Part shown: positions 1 through 8,944 of the stretch, in pieces
Layout: each line of letters begins with the position of its first letter
Numbering within the stretch: the first letter of the stretch is position 1
Assembly (NCBI RefSeq): GCF_005144885.1
Contig: NZ_CP039690.1
Span: forward strand, 4,663,001-4,727,000
Direction of reading: 5' to 3'
Length of the DNA: 64,000 nt
DNA from: Phreatobacter stygius
Lineage (GTDB): Bacteria > Pseudomonadota > Alphaproteobacteria > Rhizobiales > Phreatobacteraceae
Program-made: the position numbers and the translations under genes
Notes under the pieces: model-generated
Told to the model about the DNA's origin: nothing
The model's input: the letters and a program-made list of their open reading frames with translations, nothing else
Database searches by the model: none

Positions 1-25
1 CGCAACGAGGCCGGAGAAATGGGGC

Positions 26-1027
26 ATGACCAGGACGCAATCAGGGCCAGTCGAACCTCGGCCTCTCGGTTCGGGAGGCCTGGTCGTCGCCGCGATCGGG
101 CTCGGCTGCATGCCGCTTTCCGGCGTCTATGGCGAGGCCGACGACGCGGCTTCCGAGGCGCTGATCCGGCAGGCCATCGACGCCGGCGCCGATCATCTCG
201 ACAGCGCCGACATGTATGGCTGGGGTCACAATGAAGAGTTGGTCGGCCGCGCCATCAAGGGCCGGCGCGACCGCGTGGTGCTCGCCACCAAATTCGGCCA
301 GACGCGCAGCGCCAGCGGCCCGAACGGCGTCAATGGCCACCCCGACTACGTCATCCAGGCTTGCGAGGCGAGCCTCAAGCGCCTGGGCGAGACGGTGATC
401 GACCTCTATTACCAGCACCGCGTCGACCCGGCGGTGCCGATCGAGGAGACGGTGGGCGCCATGGCGCGGCTGGTCGAGCAAGGCAAGGTGCGCCATCTCG
501 GCTTGTCCGAGGCAAGTCCCGACACCATCAGGCGGGCGCACAAGGTGCATCCGATCGCCGCGGTGCAGACCGAATATTCGTTGCTCTATCGCGCCGAAGC
601 CGAAGCGACCCGCAAGGCCACGGCGGCTCTTGGCATCGGCTTCGTCGCCTATTCGCCGCTCGGCCGCGGCTTCCTGACCGGCATGATCCGGGATCTGTCG
701 CAGGTCGACGGCCGTCGCACCGCCCATCCGCGCTTCCAGGGCGAGAATTTCGCCCACAACCGCCAACTGGTCGGCCGTTTCGAGGCGCTCGCCGTGGCCA
801 AGGGCTGCACGCCGTCGCAACTGGCGCTGGCCTGGGTGCTGGCCCAGGGCAAGGACGTGGTGACGATCCCCGGCACGCGGTCGCAGGTGCGCTTCGACGA
901 CAATCTCGGTGCTCTCGCGGTGGCGTTGACACCGGCCGACTTGGCGCTCCTGGACGAGGCGATCCCGGCGGGCGCGGCTGCCGGCACGCGTTATCCCGCA
1001 GCCTCCATGACGGCGGTGCAGCGTTGA
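26..1027 (+). CDS. Aldo/keto reductase
   Basis: A 333-residue cytoplasmic NADPH-dependent oxidoreductase that reduces carbonyl compounds. The catalytic tetrad of the family is visible: Asp59 in HLDSAD, Tyr64 in DMYG, Lys89 in ATKFG and His131 in YYQHRVD. The C-terminal stretch [16 protein letters not shown] matches the cofactor-phosphate binding end of the YakC/AKR13-like group, and the length is normal. Its stop overlaps the start of the downstream phosphatase gene, so the two are probably translated together. The substrate cannot be read from the sequence. An in-frame-shifted ATG at 19 gives only a short shadow frame. Confidence 0.93.
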   Translation: MTRTQSGPVEPRPLGSGGLVVAAIGLGCMPLSGVYGEADDAASEALIRQAIDAGADHLDSADMYGWGHNEELVGRAIKGRRDRVVLATKFGQTRSASGPNGVNGHPDYVIQACEASLKRLGETVIDLYYQHRVDPAVPIEETVGAMARLVEQGKVRHLGLSEASPDTIRRAHKVHPIAAVQTEYSLLYRAEAEATRKATAALGIGFVAYSPLGRGFLTGMIRDLSQVDGRRTAHPRFQGENFAHNRQLVGRFEALAVAKGCTPSQLALAWVLAQGKDVVTIPGTRSQVRFDDNLGALAVALTPADLALLDEAIPAGAAAGTRYPAASMTAVQR

Positions 1028-1509
1028 TCCCTGTCGCGCTGCCTGTCGACGCGCCATGGGCGATCGCGCTCACTTATTGCCCGGGGCGTGATGGCGACCT
1101 CGATGGTGATGTCGCTGCGATCGTGGCCTGGCGTGCGACCATCGTGCTGAGTCTCGTCGAGGACCGCGAGTTTCCCGACGCGCCGGGATTGGATGAGCGT
1201 CTGTCCCGGCAAGGCATCCGCTGGCTGAGATATCCTGTTGCCGACTACGGAACGCCCCAGGATTTGCCGGCCTGGCGAGCGATGGCTGATGAGCTTCGCG
1301 CCGCCCTGGATCTCGGCGGCCGCCTGGTCATCCATTGCCGGGCCGGTCTCGGCCGTTCCGGCATGATCGCTGCCCGATTGCTGGTCGAGCGCGGCCTGCC
1401 GGCCGCGGCGGCGATTGCGATCGTGCGCGGGGCACGTCCGGGGGCCATCGAAACGGCGGGCCAGGAAGCCTGGATCGCCGATCCCGCAGCGGTTGGCGGC
1501 CAGCCCTGA
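1024..1509 (+). CDS. Dual-specificity/tyrosine phosphatase-like protein (CDKN3-type)
   Basis: About 162 residues when started at the TTG that overlaps the upstream TGA (TTGA, 1024-1027). The P-loop [10 protein letters not shown] near residues 104-113 is the HCx5R signature of cysteine phosphatases, with Cys105 as nucleophile and Arg111 as phosphate ligand. Asp74 in YPVADYGTP is well placed as general acid, as in CDKN3-like phosphatases. No ATG occurs in frame before the conserved region, so a TTG start coupled to the aldo/keto reductase is the best reading; a later GTG near 1120 would remove part of the fold. A role in dephosphorylating protein or small-molecule phosphoesters is inferred from the family only. 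Confidence 0.82.
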   Translation: MIPVALPVDAPWAIALTYCPGRDGDLDGDVAAIVAWRATIVLSLVEDREFPDAPGLDERLSRQGIRWLRYPVADYGTPQDLPAWRAMADELRAALDLGGRLVIHCRAGLGRSGMIAARLLVERGLPAAAAIAIVRGARPGAIETAGQEAWIADPAAVGGQP

Positions 1510-1525
1510 GCCTGTGGCCGGCCGG

Positions 1526-2485
1526 TCAGCTCTTCAGCGACCGCCAGACCAGCATGGCGGCGGCAAGGTCTTCCAGCGCCGTGCCGACCGACTTGAACAG
1601 GGTGATCTCGCTGTCGGATGTGCGCCCGGCATGGGTGCCACGGGCGAGGTCGAACAGGTCGGCCTTCACGTCGGCCTCGGTGATGAGGCCGCGCCTGATC
1701 GGGTCGACGATGTCGCCGGCCTCGTGCAGGCCGCCGGTGCGGGTGTCGACGAACAGGCTGGCGCGCCGGATCGCCGCGTCGTCGGTCTCGCGCATGGCCG
1801 GTGTATAGCCGCCGACCAGGTCGAGATGAGCGCCCGGCTTCAGCCAGTCGCCGGAGACGACCGGATTGGTCGAGATGGTGGCGCAGGAGACGATATCGGC
1901 CTCGCCGACGGCGGCCTGAAGATCGGTGCCAACCGTGATGGTAATGCCGGGCAGGGTGCCCTGCAGCCCTTCGGCAAGCTCGGCCGCGCGCTCGCGCGAG
2001 CGGTTCCAGATGGTCACGTGACGGATCGGCCGGACCGCCGCATGGGCGCGGATCAGGTGCGGGGCGAGCGCGCCGGCGCCGACCATGACATGGCGCGTGG
2101 CGTCCTTGCGCGACAGCGAGCGCGAGGCGAGCGCGCTGGCGCAGGCGGTGCGCCAGACCGTTAGCTCGGTGCCATCCATGACCGCCAGCGGCGCGCCGGT
2201 CTCGCCGCTCGACAGGATATAGCTGCCATAGATCGCCGGCAGGTTCTTCGCGCCGTTGCCGGGATAGACCGAGACGATCTTGGTACCGACGAATTGCTGG
2301 CTGCCGCTGGCGGTCCAGGCGGGCATCAGCAGCAGCATGGCCTCCGGCGAGCCGTCGGCCTGCGGGATGCGGTGGTGGTGGCGCAGCGGCACGGTGATCT
2401 CGGCGCGAAACGCCTCGCCCAGCGCGTCGACCAGGTCCGAATGGGTGAGCAGGCCGGCAATTTCGGCGGCAGAAACGATGCGCAT
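1526..2485 (-). CDS. Ornithine cyclodeaminase/mu-crystallin family protein
   Basis: A 319-residue NAD(P)-binding enzyme. The N-terminal half has the mu-crystallin dimerisation fold and the Rossmann motif is seen as VGAGALAPHL. Members act as ornithine cyclodeaminase, alanine dehydrogenase or pyrroline-2-carboxylate reductase, and the sequence does not decide which. The residues PLRHHHR near the start correspond to the substrate-carboxylate region of the family. It begins 6 bp after lapA and is probably the last gene of the sppA-ihfB-lapA run. It converges on the phosphatase gene with a 16-bp gap. Confidence 0.88.
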   Translation of the reverse strand: MRIVSAAEIAGLLTHSDLVDALGEAFRAEITVPLRHHHRIPQADGSPEAMLLLMPAWTASGSQQFVGTKIVSVYPGNGAKNLPAIYGSYILSSGETGAPLAVMDGTELTVWRTACASALASRSLSRKDATRHVMVGAGALAPHLIRAHAAVRPIRHVTIWNRSRERAAELAEGLQGTLPGITITVGTDLQAAVGEADIVSCATISTNPVVSGDWLKPGAHLDLVGGYTPAMRETDDAAIRRASLFVDTRTGGLHEAGDIVDPIRRGLITEADVKADLFDLARGTHAGRTSDSEITLFKSVGTALEDLAAAMLVWRSLKS

Positions 2486-2491
2486 ATCAGC

Positions 2492-2863
2492 TCACGCGGC
2501 CGAACGGCCGAAGAAGGAGAGGGGACCGCCATGCGGCGCGGGCGGGGTGCCGCCGTTTTTGGCGATCTCGTTGCGCAGCAGCTCGATCTCGGCGCGGGCG
2601 CTGTCGAGCTCTTGTTCGGCCTTGCGTGCGTGCCGGCGGTGAACACCTTGCTTCCACCACGACACCGTGCCGCCGATCACCACGCCGAGCGCCACCGAGG
2701 CCAGCACCAGGACGAACAGCGGCATGGTCAGGGAGGCCGCCGACAGGTCACGCGAGAACGGATCGAACGAGAAGGTGACCGGCGCCCGGTTGGCCACTGC
2801 CAGCACCACCGCGACGATCGCAATGGGCGCCAGCACCAGCCAGTTGACGATACGCTTGATCAT
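2492..2863 (-). CDS. LapA-domain (DUF1049) inner membrane protein
   Basis: A 123-residue membrane protein with two hydrophobic segments, roughly residues 5-22 and 44-66, separated by the conserved patch NRAPVTFSFDPF typical of LapA/YciS. The tail after residue 70 is basic and then predicted coiled coil (ARKAEQELDSARAEIELLR), so it likely faces the cytoplasm. In Enterobacteria LapA family proteins take part in lipopolysaccharide assembly control, but in alphaproteobacteria the role is not established. It sits 25 bp after ihfB, the usual rhizobial arrangement. Confidence 0.85.
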   Translation of the reverse strand: MIKRIVNWLVLAPIAIVAVVLAVANRAPVTFSFDPFSRDLSAASLTMPLFVLVLASVALGVVIGGTVSWWKQGVHRRHARKAEQELDSARAEIELLRNEIAKNGGTPPAPHGGPLSFFGRSAA

Positions 2864-2888
2864 GCCGGATGCCTTTCAGGCTGGCGCG

Positions 2889-3170
2889 TCAGACCCGGTT
2901 CAGCCGCTCGCGCATTTCCTTGCCCGTCTTGAAGAAGGGCACAACCTTGTCCTCCACCGCGACATGGGCGCCGGTGCGCGGGTTGCGGCCGACGCGGGCG
3001 CCGCGCGCCTTTACAGAAAACGCACCGAAGCCGCGCAGCTCCACCCGGTCGCCGCGCGCCAGCGCCGAGACGATCTCGTCGAGGATCGCATTGACGATAT
3101 TCTCGACGTCGCGCTGATAGAGCTGCGGGTTCTGCTCGGCGATCTTTTGGACCAGTTCGGATTTGATCAT
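2889..3170 (-). CDS. ihfB: Integration host factor subunit beta
   Basis: A 93-residue nucleoid protein that pairs with IHF-alpha and bends DNA sharply at specific sites, serving replication, recombination and sigma-54 promoters. The start at [11 protein letters not shown] is fixed by the family N-terminus; a longer frame upstream is not conserved. The beta-arm signature [12 protein letters not shown], which inserts its Pro into the minor groove, is at residues 61-72, and [12 protein letters not shown] precedes it. It lies between sppA (49 bp upstream) and lapA (25 bp downstream), all on the minus strand. Confidence 0.96.
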   Translation of the reverse strand: MIKSELVQKIAEQNPQLYQRDVENIVNAILDEIVSALARGDRVELRGFGAFSVKARGARVGRNPRTGAHVAVEDKVVPFFKTGKEMRERLNRV

Positions 3171-3219
3171 CGACGATGCGCGCCCGCGGCACGTCCCCGG
3201 TTGAATTTTATGAAATGGA

Positions 3220-4188
3220 TCATGGGCTTGGAGGCTGCCAGACGACCAGGAGCCCGTCAAGCGCCGAGCGCTCGATACCCGCGATGATGCCCGACGAGCG
3301 CAGCCGCTCGCCAAGATCGCTCAAGCCGACCGCGTCGACCAGTGCCGCCGCGGCGACATTGACGAAGGGCAGGGTGCCGCGGCGCGACGGCCGGTAGGTG
3401 CGGATGGCCAGATCGCGCGACACGCCGCGCCCGGCGAGCCAGCCGCGTGCCTCGTCCTCGCCGCCGATCGTATCGACCAGCCGCATGTCGCGCGCCCTGA
3501 CGCCGGAAAAGGCCCGGCCGTCGGCGGCCACACGCAACTGCTCGTCATTCAGGCCGCGACGCTCCTTCACCAGGCGCTGGAACCACTGATAGCTGTCGGT
3601 GACGATCTCGCGCAGCGCCGCGATGGCCTCGGGGCTGGTCGGCTCGACGCCACTCGGCGTGGCCTTCAGCGGCGCGGAACGCACGGCCTCGACCTTGACG
3701 CCGACGGTCTCCAGGAGCTGCACGACATTGGGGAACTGCACGATCACGCCGATCGAGCCCGTAATCGAGGTCTCGCGCGTGACGATGTGATCGGCGGCGA
3801 GGGCTGCGATATAGCCACCGGAGGCGGCCATGCCGTCGACCACTGCGACTGTCGGCTTCTTGGCCGCGACCTGGCGCAGCGCCAGATAGAGCGCTTCGGA
3901 GCCGGCCACCGTGCCACCGGGCGAATCGATCGAGACCACCAGAGCGCGGGCGCTGTCATTGCGCCCGATAGCCTCGATCATGCGCAGGACTTCGGCATTC
4001 TGGGTGATCAGGCCTCGGACCTCGATGCGCGCGACGTGGCGGGTGGCGAAATAGCCGGCGCTGCGGGCGCCGTAGAAGCCCGCCGTGGCCAGTCCGGCAA
4101 CGGCGACGATCCCGGCGACGACGCGCCAGAAGGTCAGCTTTCTGCGCAACAGACGGCGGTCGAGCACGGCGTCGGTGTCGAGCGGCAT
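3220..4188 (-). CDS. sppA: Signal peptide peptidase SppA (short form)
   Basis: A 322-residue membrane-anchored serine protease that degrades cleaved signal peptides. After a basic N-terminus there is one membrane span near residues 22-42, then a single SppA/ClpP-fold domain, so this is the short, one-domain form and not the double-length E. coli type. Ser123 in MAASGGY is the predicted nucleophile and Lys175 in [10 protein letters not shown] the predicted general base. The oxyanion region SIDSPGG is also present. It appears to head the sppA-ihfB-lapA-cyclodeaminase run. Confidence 0.93.
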   Translation of the reverse strand: MPLDTDAVLDRRLLRRKLTFWRVVAGIVAVAGLATAGFYGARSAGYFATRHVARIEVRGLITQNAEVLRMIEAIGRNDSARALVVSIDSPGGTVAGSEALYLALRQVAAKKPTVAVVDGMAASGGYIAALAADHIVTRETSITGSIGVIVQFPNVVQLLETVGVKVEAVRSAPLKATPSGVEPTSPEAIAALREIVTDSYQWFQRLVKERRGLNDEQLRVAADGRAFSGVRARDMRLVDTIGGEDEARGWLAGRGVSRDLAIRTYRPSRRGTLPFVNVAAAALVDAVGLSDLGERLRSSGIIAGIERSALDGLLVVWQPPSP

Positions 4189-4337
4189 GAGAGCTCCGCA
4201 AGTCTCACTGAAACTTGGGCGTCGCCGCCCGGCTGTCGTTCAGGTAGACCCGCCTGGAGCCCGGCGCAAGCACCGCGGCCGGCTTGTGTCGGTTCGACGC
4301 GGCGGCGAAAAGCCCGGCGAGGGCTCGGGATCTGGGC

Positions 4338-5243
4338 TCAAAGCCGAGGCGGAATCGGGCTTTGCATGAACTCGACGACCCGTTCGATCACATCCGGCGC
4401 ATAGAGGATGCGGCGATGGCCGAGCCGGTCGACGGGCGCGAAGGCGGTGGCGGAGCCTGCACGCGCCAGCCGCTCGGCATCGGTGAACGGGATCTCGCGA
4501 TCGTCGCGCGAATGCACGACCAGCAGCGGAATGTCGCGGCTCTCGAACATGGCCGACGTCCTGAGATCGTCCAGAGCCCGGCCCCCGCGCAGGCTCAGCG
4601 CTTTTTCGAAGGCCGATTGCGCGGCCCGGCCGAGCCCGGTCATCGCGCCGAACCGCCGGGTGATGTCGACGATCGCGTCGGGTGCCGAGATGAAGGCGAT
4701 GCGGCCGGCATCCAGCGGGCCTGACAGCGGCGGCTTGCCGTCGACGGCGACCGCGGTGACCGCGCCGCCGAAGGAGTAGGCGACCACGCCGTGGAGCGGG
4801 CCGAATGCCGCGGCCACCGCCTGCAACGCGCGGGCGCCGTCGAACGGATCGGTTTCGGTGCCGCTCGAATCGCCGTGCGCCGGCAGGTCGAAGGCGACGA
4901 CCCGGAAGCCCGCGGCCGTCAGTCCCTCGATGAAGGCGCTCATGAAATAGGCCTGATTGGCCCAGCCATGAACCACCGCGACGGTCTCGCCGCGATCCTG
5001 CTCCGGCTTCGGCAAGAAGCGATAGGCCTGGACGTGGCCCTTGGCGTGGCGGATGCGGCGGCTCTCGGCGCCGGCGAAGCGCGCGCGGCCGGTCTCGATC
5101 ACCTGCTGCTTCTTGTCGCTCGGCCCCATCGGGTCGAACGGCCTGCGGAACAGCCTCAGCGCGATGCGCCCGGTGGCGCGCGGCGCCACCGCGCTGCCGA
5201 ACTGAAAACCGGTTCTCATCGCCTTCAGAGCCAGGCTCTTCAT
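4338..5243 (-). CDS. Alpha/beta hydrolase
   Basis: A 301-residue alpha/beta hydrolase. The oxyanion-hole strand shows VVHGWAN (residues 90-96), the nucleophile elbow is AYSFGG with Ser157 (Ala replaces the first Gly of GxSxG), and the acid and His are probably in HSRDDREIP and LGHRRIL. A stretch with basic residues before residue 60 has no signal peptide, so it is likely cytoplasmic. It is transcribed away from the adjacent MarR gene, and the tandem palindrome between them suggests it is the regulator's target. The substrate is unknown. Confidence 0.87.
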   Translation of the reverse strand: MKSLALKAMRTGFQFGSAVAPRATGRIALRLFRRPFDPMGPSDKKQQVIETGRARFAGAESRRIRHAKGHVQAYRFLPKPEQDRGETVAVVHGWANQAYFMSAFIEGLTAAGFRVVAFDLPAHGDSSGTETDPFDGARALQAVAAAFGPLHGVVAYSFGGAVTAVAVDGKPPLSGPLDAGRIAFISAPDAIVDITRRFGAMTGLGRAAQSAFEKALSLRGGRALDDLRTSAMFESRDIPLLVVHSRDDREIPFTDAERLARAGSATAFAPVDRLGHRRILYAPDVIERVVEFMQSPIPPRL

Positions 5244-5283
5244 GGCAGCCTCTTTCCCGGTGTGACCCGATCGGATAATATTA

Positions 5284-5317
5284 GTTCATGATTGAACAAA
5301 ATAGTTCATCGCTGAAC
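5284..5317. promoter_or_regulatory. Tandem palindromic operator, probably for the MarR regulator
   Basis: Two copies of the palindrome GTTCA-N4-TGAAC occur at 5284-5297 and 5304-5317, with starts exactly 20 bp apart, so both face the same side of the helix. They lie between the divergent hydrolase and MarR genes and cover the presumed MarR start codon at 5288. MarR proteins commonly bind such pairs and repress both divergent genes. The placement across the start codon suggests either direct blocking of the regulator promoter or a true start further downstream. Confidence 0.7.
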
Positions 5318-5803
5318 CAATTGCAAGAGGCGAACTCCGGGCGGCGCCCCTGGGAGGTGCCCGGCTTCGCGTCCTGGCTGAGCGTGGTGCGGGTTCATCA
5401 TGCCTGCGAGACGGCGATGACCGCGGCGCTCGAGCCGCTCGGTCTCAATCTCTCGCAATATGACATCCTGGCCAATCTGGCGCGCCAGCCGGGCCTTGCC
5501 CAGGGCGAGTTGGCCGGCCGGCTGCTGGTCGGCAAGAGCGCCGTCAGCATGACGCTGCCGGATCTGGAGCGGCGCGGCCTGATCACCCGCGAACGGGACG
5601 CCGATGACGGTCGAATCCGCCGGCTCAATCTGACCGCGCAAGGCCAGGAACTGGCGACCCGTGCGCTGGCCACTCACACGGCGATCCTCGACATCATGAT
5701 GTCGAGGGCCGAGCCCGGCGACACGGCGGCGGTCGAAGCTGCGATGGGCCGGATCTATCAGGCGCTCAAGGCCGCACGGGCGAAACCGGCGGCTGGACGT
5801 TAG
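5288..5803 (+). CDS. MarR family transcriptional regulator
   Basis: A 171-residue winged-helix regulator. The recognition region reads LSQYDILANLARQPGL followed by LLVGKSAVSMTLPDLERRGL and the wing RERDADDGRIRRLNLT, which is the MarR pattern ending in DxRxxxxxLT. Helices at both ends would form the dimer interface. The ATG at 5288 falls inside two operator-like palindromes, so the first 15-25 residues may be untranslated and a later start (TTG at 5321 is in frame) is possible. It is divergent from the hydrolase, and its last four bases overlap the end of the convergent gene at 5800. Confidence 0.92.
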   Translation: MIEQNSSSLNQLQEANSGRRPWEVPGFASWLSVVRVHHACETAMTAALEPLGLNLSQYDILANLARQPGLAQGELAGRLLVGKSAVSMTLPDLERRGLITRERDADDGRIRRLNLTAQGQELATRALATHTAILDIMMSRAEPGDTAAVEAAMGRIYQALKAARAKPAAGR

Positions 5804-6114
5804 TCGTCGCGCCCGGTGTCCTTGCGGTTTCCGGCCAGCAGCAACCAGCTCGCAATGGCCAGGCCGACGCCGCAGACGATCGCCGCGGGGTAAAGCGCCG
5901 ACATCGCCACGATATAGCTGAGCGGCTCGACCTCATATTCGAGATCCCAGGCGTTCGGGCCGGCCGGCCCGAGCAGCACCACGCCATTGTTCCAGGCGGC
6001 GCGGAGCTGGATGAACATGAAGATCGCGATGAACAGCCCGCTGACAAGGCCGATAATGCCGGTCAGCGCCGTCTGGAAACGGCCGGGCTTGCGCTGGTCT
6101 TCAGAGTTCCTCAT
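5800..6114 (-). CDS. Small two-span membrane protein of unknown function
   Basis: A 104-residue protein with two clear membrane segments, about residues 17-38 and 67-93, joined by a loop rich in Trp, Asn and Glu. Short charged ends (MRNSEDQRK and GNRKDTGRDD) flank the spans. I do not recognise a named family. The stop codon overlaps that of the MarR gene in a tail-to-tail arrangement, and about 90 bp separate it from pyrF. Confidence 0.65.
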   Translation of the reverse strand: MRNSEDQRKPGRFQTALTGIIGLVSGLFIAIFMFIQLRAAWNNGVVLLGPAGPNAWDLEYEVEPLSYIVAMSALYPAAIVCGVGLAIASWLLLAGNRKDTGRDD

Positions 6115-6204
6115 ACATTGCCTCGCGTCTGTACCGGGCCGCAGGTAGGGGCAGCCGGCTCAGGTTTCAAGTCATGATGGCGAGCCTCATCCTGCCACGG
6201 GTGT

Positions 6205-6921
6205 TCACCCGCGTGCCATCACGATCTCGTCAAGGATGGCCTGCGCGGCGGCGACCGGGTCGGCGACCGCGGTGATCGGGCGGCCGACGACCAGCCGGTC
6301 GGCGCCGCCGGCGATCGCCGCCCGTGGCGTCACGATGCGCTTCTGATCGCCGCTGTCCACGCCGGCCGGCCGGATGCCGGGCGTCACAAGTTCGACCCGG
6401 TCGGGAATGCCGGCCGCACGCAGGAGGCCGGTCTCCTGAGCCGAGCAGACGATGCCGTCCATGCCGAGCGCCACCGCCTGTTTCGCCTTGCTCTGAACCA
6501 GCGACTGGAGGCTGCCGGCATAACCGGCCTCGGCGCAATCGACGTCGTTCCAGGAGGTCAGGATGGTCACCGCCAGGATCTTCAGATGCGACCCGGCGCG
6601 TCCGGCGGCGGCGGCCTTCATGGTCTGCGGATAGGCGTGGACGGTCAGGTAGTGCGCGCCGGTCTTGACGATCGATTCGACCCCCTCGCGCACCGTGTTG
6701 TCGATGTCGTGAAGCTTCAGGTCGAAGAAAATGCTTTTGCCGGAGGCGGCGAGCTCCCGGCCGAAGGCGATGCCGTCGGAATAGCCAAGCCGGTAGCCGA
6801 TCTTGTAATGCGTCACCGTGTCGCCGAGCCGGGCCACCAGGCGCTCGGCTTCGGCAAGGCTCGGCAAATCAAGCGCGACGAACAGTTTGGCGCGCGGATC
6901 CTGGTTGCTGATCGGGCTCAT
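6205..6921 (-). CDS. pyrF: Orotidine 5'-phosphate decarboxylase
   Basis: A 238-residue TIM-barrel enzyme that converts OMP to UMP, the last step of pyrimidine synthesis. The catalytic array DxKxxD is seen as Asp67-Lys69-Asp72 in [12 protein letters not shown]. The phosphate-binding end is VTPGIRP followed by [12 protein letters not shown]. Length and motif spacing match the bacterial class. Its start overlaps the stop of the flavin reductase gene by four bases (ATGA), so the pair is translationally coupled. Confidence 0.96.
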   Translation of the reverse strand: MSPISNQDPRAKLFVALDLPSLAEAERLVARLGDTVTHYKIGYRLGYSDGIAFGRELAASGKSIFFDLKLHDIDNTVREGVESIVKTGAHYLTVHAYPQTMKAAAAGRAGSHLKILAVTILTSWNDVDCAEAGYAGSLQSLVQSKAKQAVALGMDGIVCSAQETGLLRAAGIPDRVELVTPGIRPAGVDSGDQKRIVTPRAAIAGGADRLVVGRPITAVADPVAAAQAILDEIVMARG

Positions 6922-7493
6922 GTGTAGGCCTTGGCTTTCTCGACCAGCGACTTGCAGGACGCGATGAGGAGGGCGCGGCTGCGCTCGTCCTTCAGGTTGC
7001 CGGCTTCGTCGAAGGCCTGATGCGCGGCCGAGACCGCGCAGGTTTCCGGGATCATATGGGCGCCGCAGCCAAGCTCCAGCGACTGGCGCGTGGCGATCTG
7101 CGAGCGCATGCCGCCATAGCCGCCGGGCGAGGCGGAGCCAAGTGCAAAGACGCGATTGCGATAGGCGGCCAGCGGCGGCTCGCCGGTCTCGCGGACCCGG
7201 CTGACCCAGTCGATGGTGTTTTTCAGGAGTGGCGTGATGCCGGCATTATATTCCGGGCCGGCGATGAAAATGCCCTGATGGGCGCAGAACAGCCGCTTCA
7301 GCTTCAGGGCGTTTTCGGGCGGGCCGGAGGCACTTTCCAGATCGCCGTCATAGATCGGCAACGGATAGTCGCCGAGCGAAATATGGGTCACGTCGGCATC
7401 GAGCCGGGCAAGCTCGGTGGCGGCCAGCGCGGCGAGCTTGCCATTGAACGAGCCGGACCGGATCGAGCCGGAAAACACCAGGATGCGGGTCAT
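6918..7493 (-). CDS. NAD(P)H-dependent FMN reductase (ChrR/YieF-like)
   Basis: A 191-residue flavodoxin-fold enzyme. The FMN phosphate loop is GSIRSGSFN at residues 9-17 and the isoalloxazine-binding signature [14 protein letters not shown] is near residues 79-92. Relatives reduce quinones, azo dyes or chromate with two-electron transfer, which protects from redox cycling. It is directly upstream of pyrF with a four-base overlap. The physiological substrate cannot be assigned. Confidence 0.9.
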   Translation of the reverse strand: MTRILVFSGSIRSGSFNGKLAALAATELARLDADVTHISLGDYPLPIYDGDLESASGPPENALKLKRLFCAHQGIFIAGPEYNAGITPLLKNTIDWVSRVRETGEPPLAAYRNRVFALGSASPGGYGGMRSQIATRQSLELGCGAHMIPETCAVSAAHQAFDEAGNLKDERSRALLIASCKSLVEKAKAYT

Positions 7494-7558
7494 GACGGCC
7501 TCGAAGAGTGTGGCGGGGACGCCTCTCTTCTAGCCGTCGTGCCGGCTGGTGCAAACCT

Positions 7559-8632
7559 TTACTCGGCGGGTCCGGGCTTGGCGGCGTGCTTGGCCGCCTC
7601 ATGGCTCGCCTCGGCCGCACGGATCGCCGCCATGCTTTCCTTCAGATGGTCGAGCGAGCGGTTGCCGCTGGTCAGTTCGCGCACCGCCAGCAGGCTCAGC
7701 GCCAGCAGGAACGGCGCGATGAAATAATAGAGGCGGAACAGGATGAACGCGGCGACCACCGATTCCGGCGCGAAGCCGAGCGGCGGCAGGGCGATCAGCA
7801 ACGTCGCCTCGAAGGCACCCGCTGCCCCCGGCGCATGGGTGGCGAAGCCGAGCAGCATGGACGCGCAGAAGATCACCGCAACCGCCTGGAACGAGGCATC
7901 AGGCGCATGCGGCATGGCCATCAGCAGGACATAGAGGATGGCGGCGCAGCAGGCGAGGTCGACAATGCCGATGACCATTTGCAGGGCGGTCAACTTGGCA
8001 CTGGGCAGCTTGATCACCCAGGCGCCACGGCCGAACTTGCGTGGCTGGCTGACGAAGATCAGCCAGCCGACCAGCGCCACCAGGATGCCGAAGCCGACCA
8101 TGCGCACCGTGCTGCCGCCGATGCCGAAGGCTTCGACCACAGGCGTGACCACTTCCGGCTCCAGCACGAAACCGAGGCCGAGCACCGTGGCATTGCCGAG
8201 CCAGAAGGTGAGCCCGGCGATGAAGCACAGCTTGACCACCTCGGGTGCCGTGATCTTGTAGCGGGAATAGACGAGATAGCGCACCACGGCGGCGGTGAAG
8301 ACGGTGGCGCCGAGATTATGCGCGATCGAATAGCTGGTGAACGAGCCGATGGCGCAGGCGGGATAAGGGATGTCCTCGCGCCCGATCGTGCGGGTGGCGA
8401 AATAGTCGTAGACGGTCAGCGTCAGGTAGGCGGCGGCGGTGAACAGGCCGGCAATGATCAGGGTGCCCGGACCGATCTCGGTGATCGCCGTGAACACCTT
8501 CGACCAGTTGATGTTCTTCAGCTTATGGACAAGGACGTAAATCGCGATGGCGAGCATCGCCAGGGAGACGCCGAGCACGATCCGCTTGAAGCCGACGCGG
8601 TCACGGACAAAGGTCACGAGGGTCTGAAACAA
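7559..8632 (-). CDS. UPF0104 / lysylphosphatidylglycerol-synthetase transmembrane domain protein
   Basis: A 357-residue integral membrane protein with about eight hydrophobic helices, matching the transmembrane (flippase-like) half of MprF without the aminoacyl-transferase half. Family marks include the early SYSIAHNLGATVFTAAVVRY region and the late FATHAPGAAGAFE segment. The C-terminal 40 residues are hydrophilic and Ala/Glu/His rich. In other bacteria such proteins move lipids or are of unknown role. It stands alone on the minus strand. Confidence 0.88.
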   Translation of the reverse strand: MFQTLVTFVRDRVGFKRIVLGVSLAMLAIAIYVLVHKLKNINWSKVFTAITEIGPGTLIIAGLFTAAAYLTLTVYDYFATRTIGREDIPYPACAIGSFTSYSIAHNLGATVFTAAVVRYLVYSRYKITAPEVVKLCFIAGLTFWLGNATVLGLGFVLEPEVVTPVVEAFGIGGSTVRMVGFGILVALVGWLIFVSQPRKFGRGAWVIKLPSAKLTALQMVIGIVDLACCAAILYVLLMAMPHAPDASFQAVAVIFCASMLLGFATHAPGAAGAFEATLLIALPPLGFAPESVVAAFILFRLYYFIAPFLLALSLLAVRELTSGNRSLDHLKESMAAIRAAEASHEAAKHAAKPGPAE

Positions 8633-8944
8633 GGGCCGTCCCGATCAAGCGTTTGGCGCGAAAGACCCCCGCGCATCCGGTCATGGCAAGTACCAGATGA
8701 ACTGTTTCGCTGATATGTCACGAAACATGAGGGGAATTGCGGATGGTGGCAAGGGCTACAAGGGGCTCAAGGCGAAATCTCGACGGCAAGACGGCCGATT
8801 TCCACCATGATCGAGCACCCGCGCGGGCTTGCCGCGCCATGGACCTGTTCCCGGTGAATTGTTTCGCATGGTCCGCCTCTTCGCTCGATCACCGTGCGAT
8901 CACGGGCAGCCGGTCTCGATAAGCCGGCCGCCTCAAATACGCTC
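8633..8944. other. Intergenic region with an inverted repeat, no gene seen
   Basis: About 310 bp without a convincing coding frame; short frames here lack conserved character. It contains an inverted repeat TGTTTCG / CGAAACA at 8703-8709 and 8721-8727, with a nested TGA-TATG-TCA. TGTTTCGC recurs near 8860 (AATTGTTTCGCATGG), so this may be a regulator-binding word. As the upstream region of the UPF0104 gene (minus strand), the repeat lies about 70-95 bp before its start. Confidence 0.4.
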
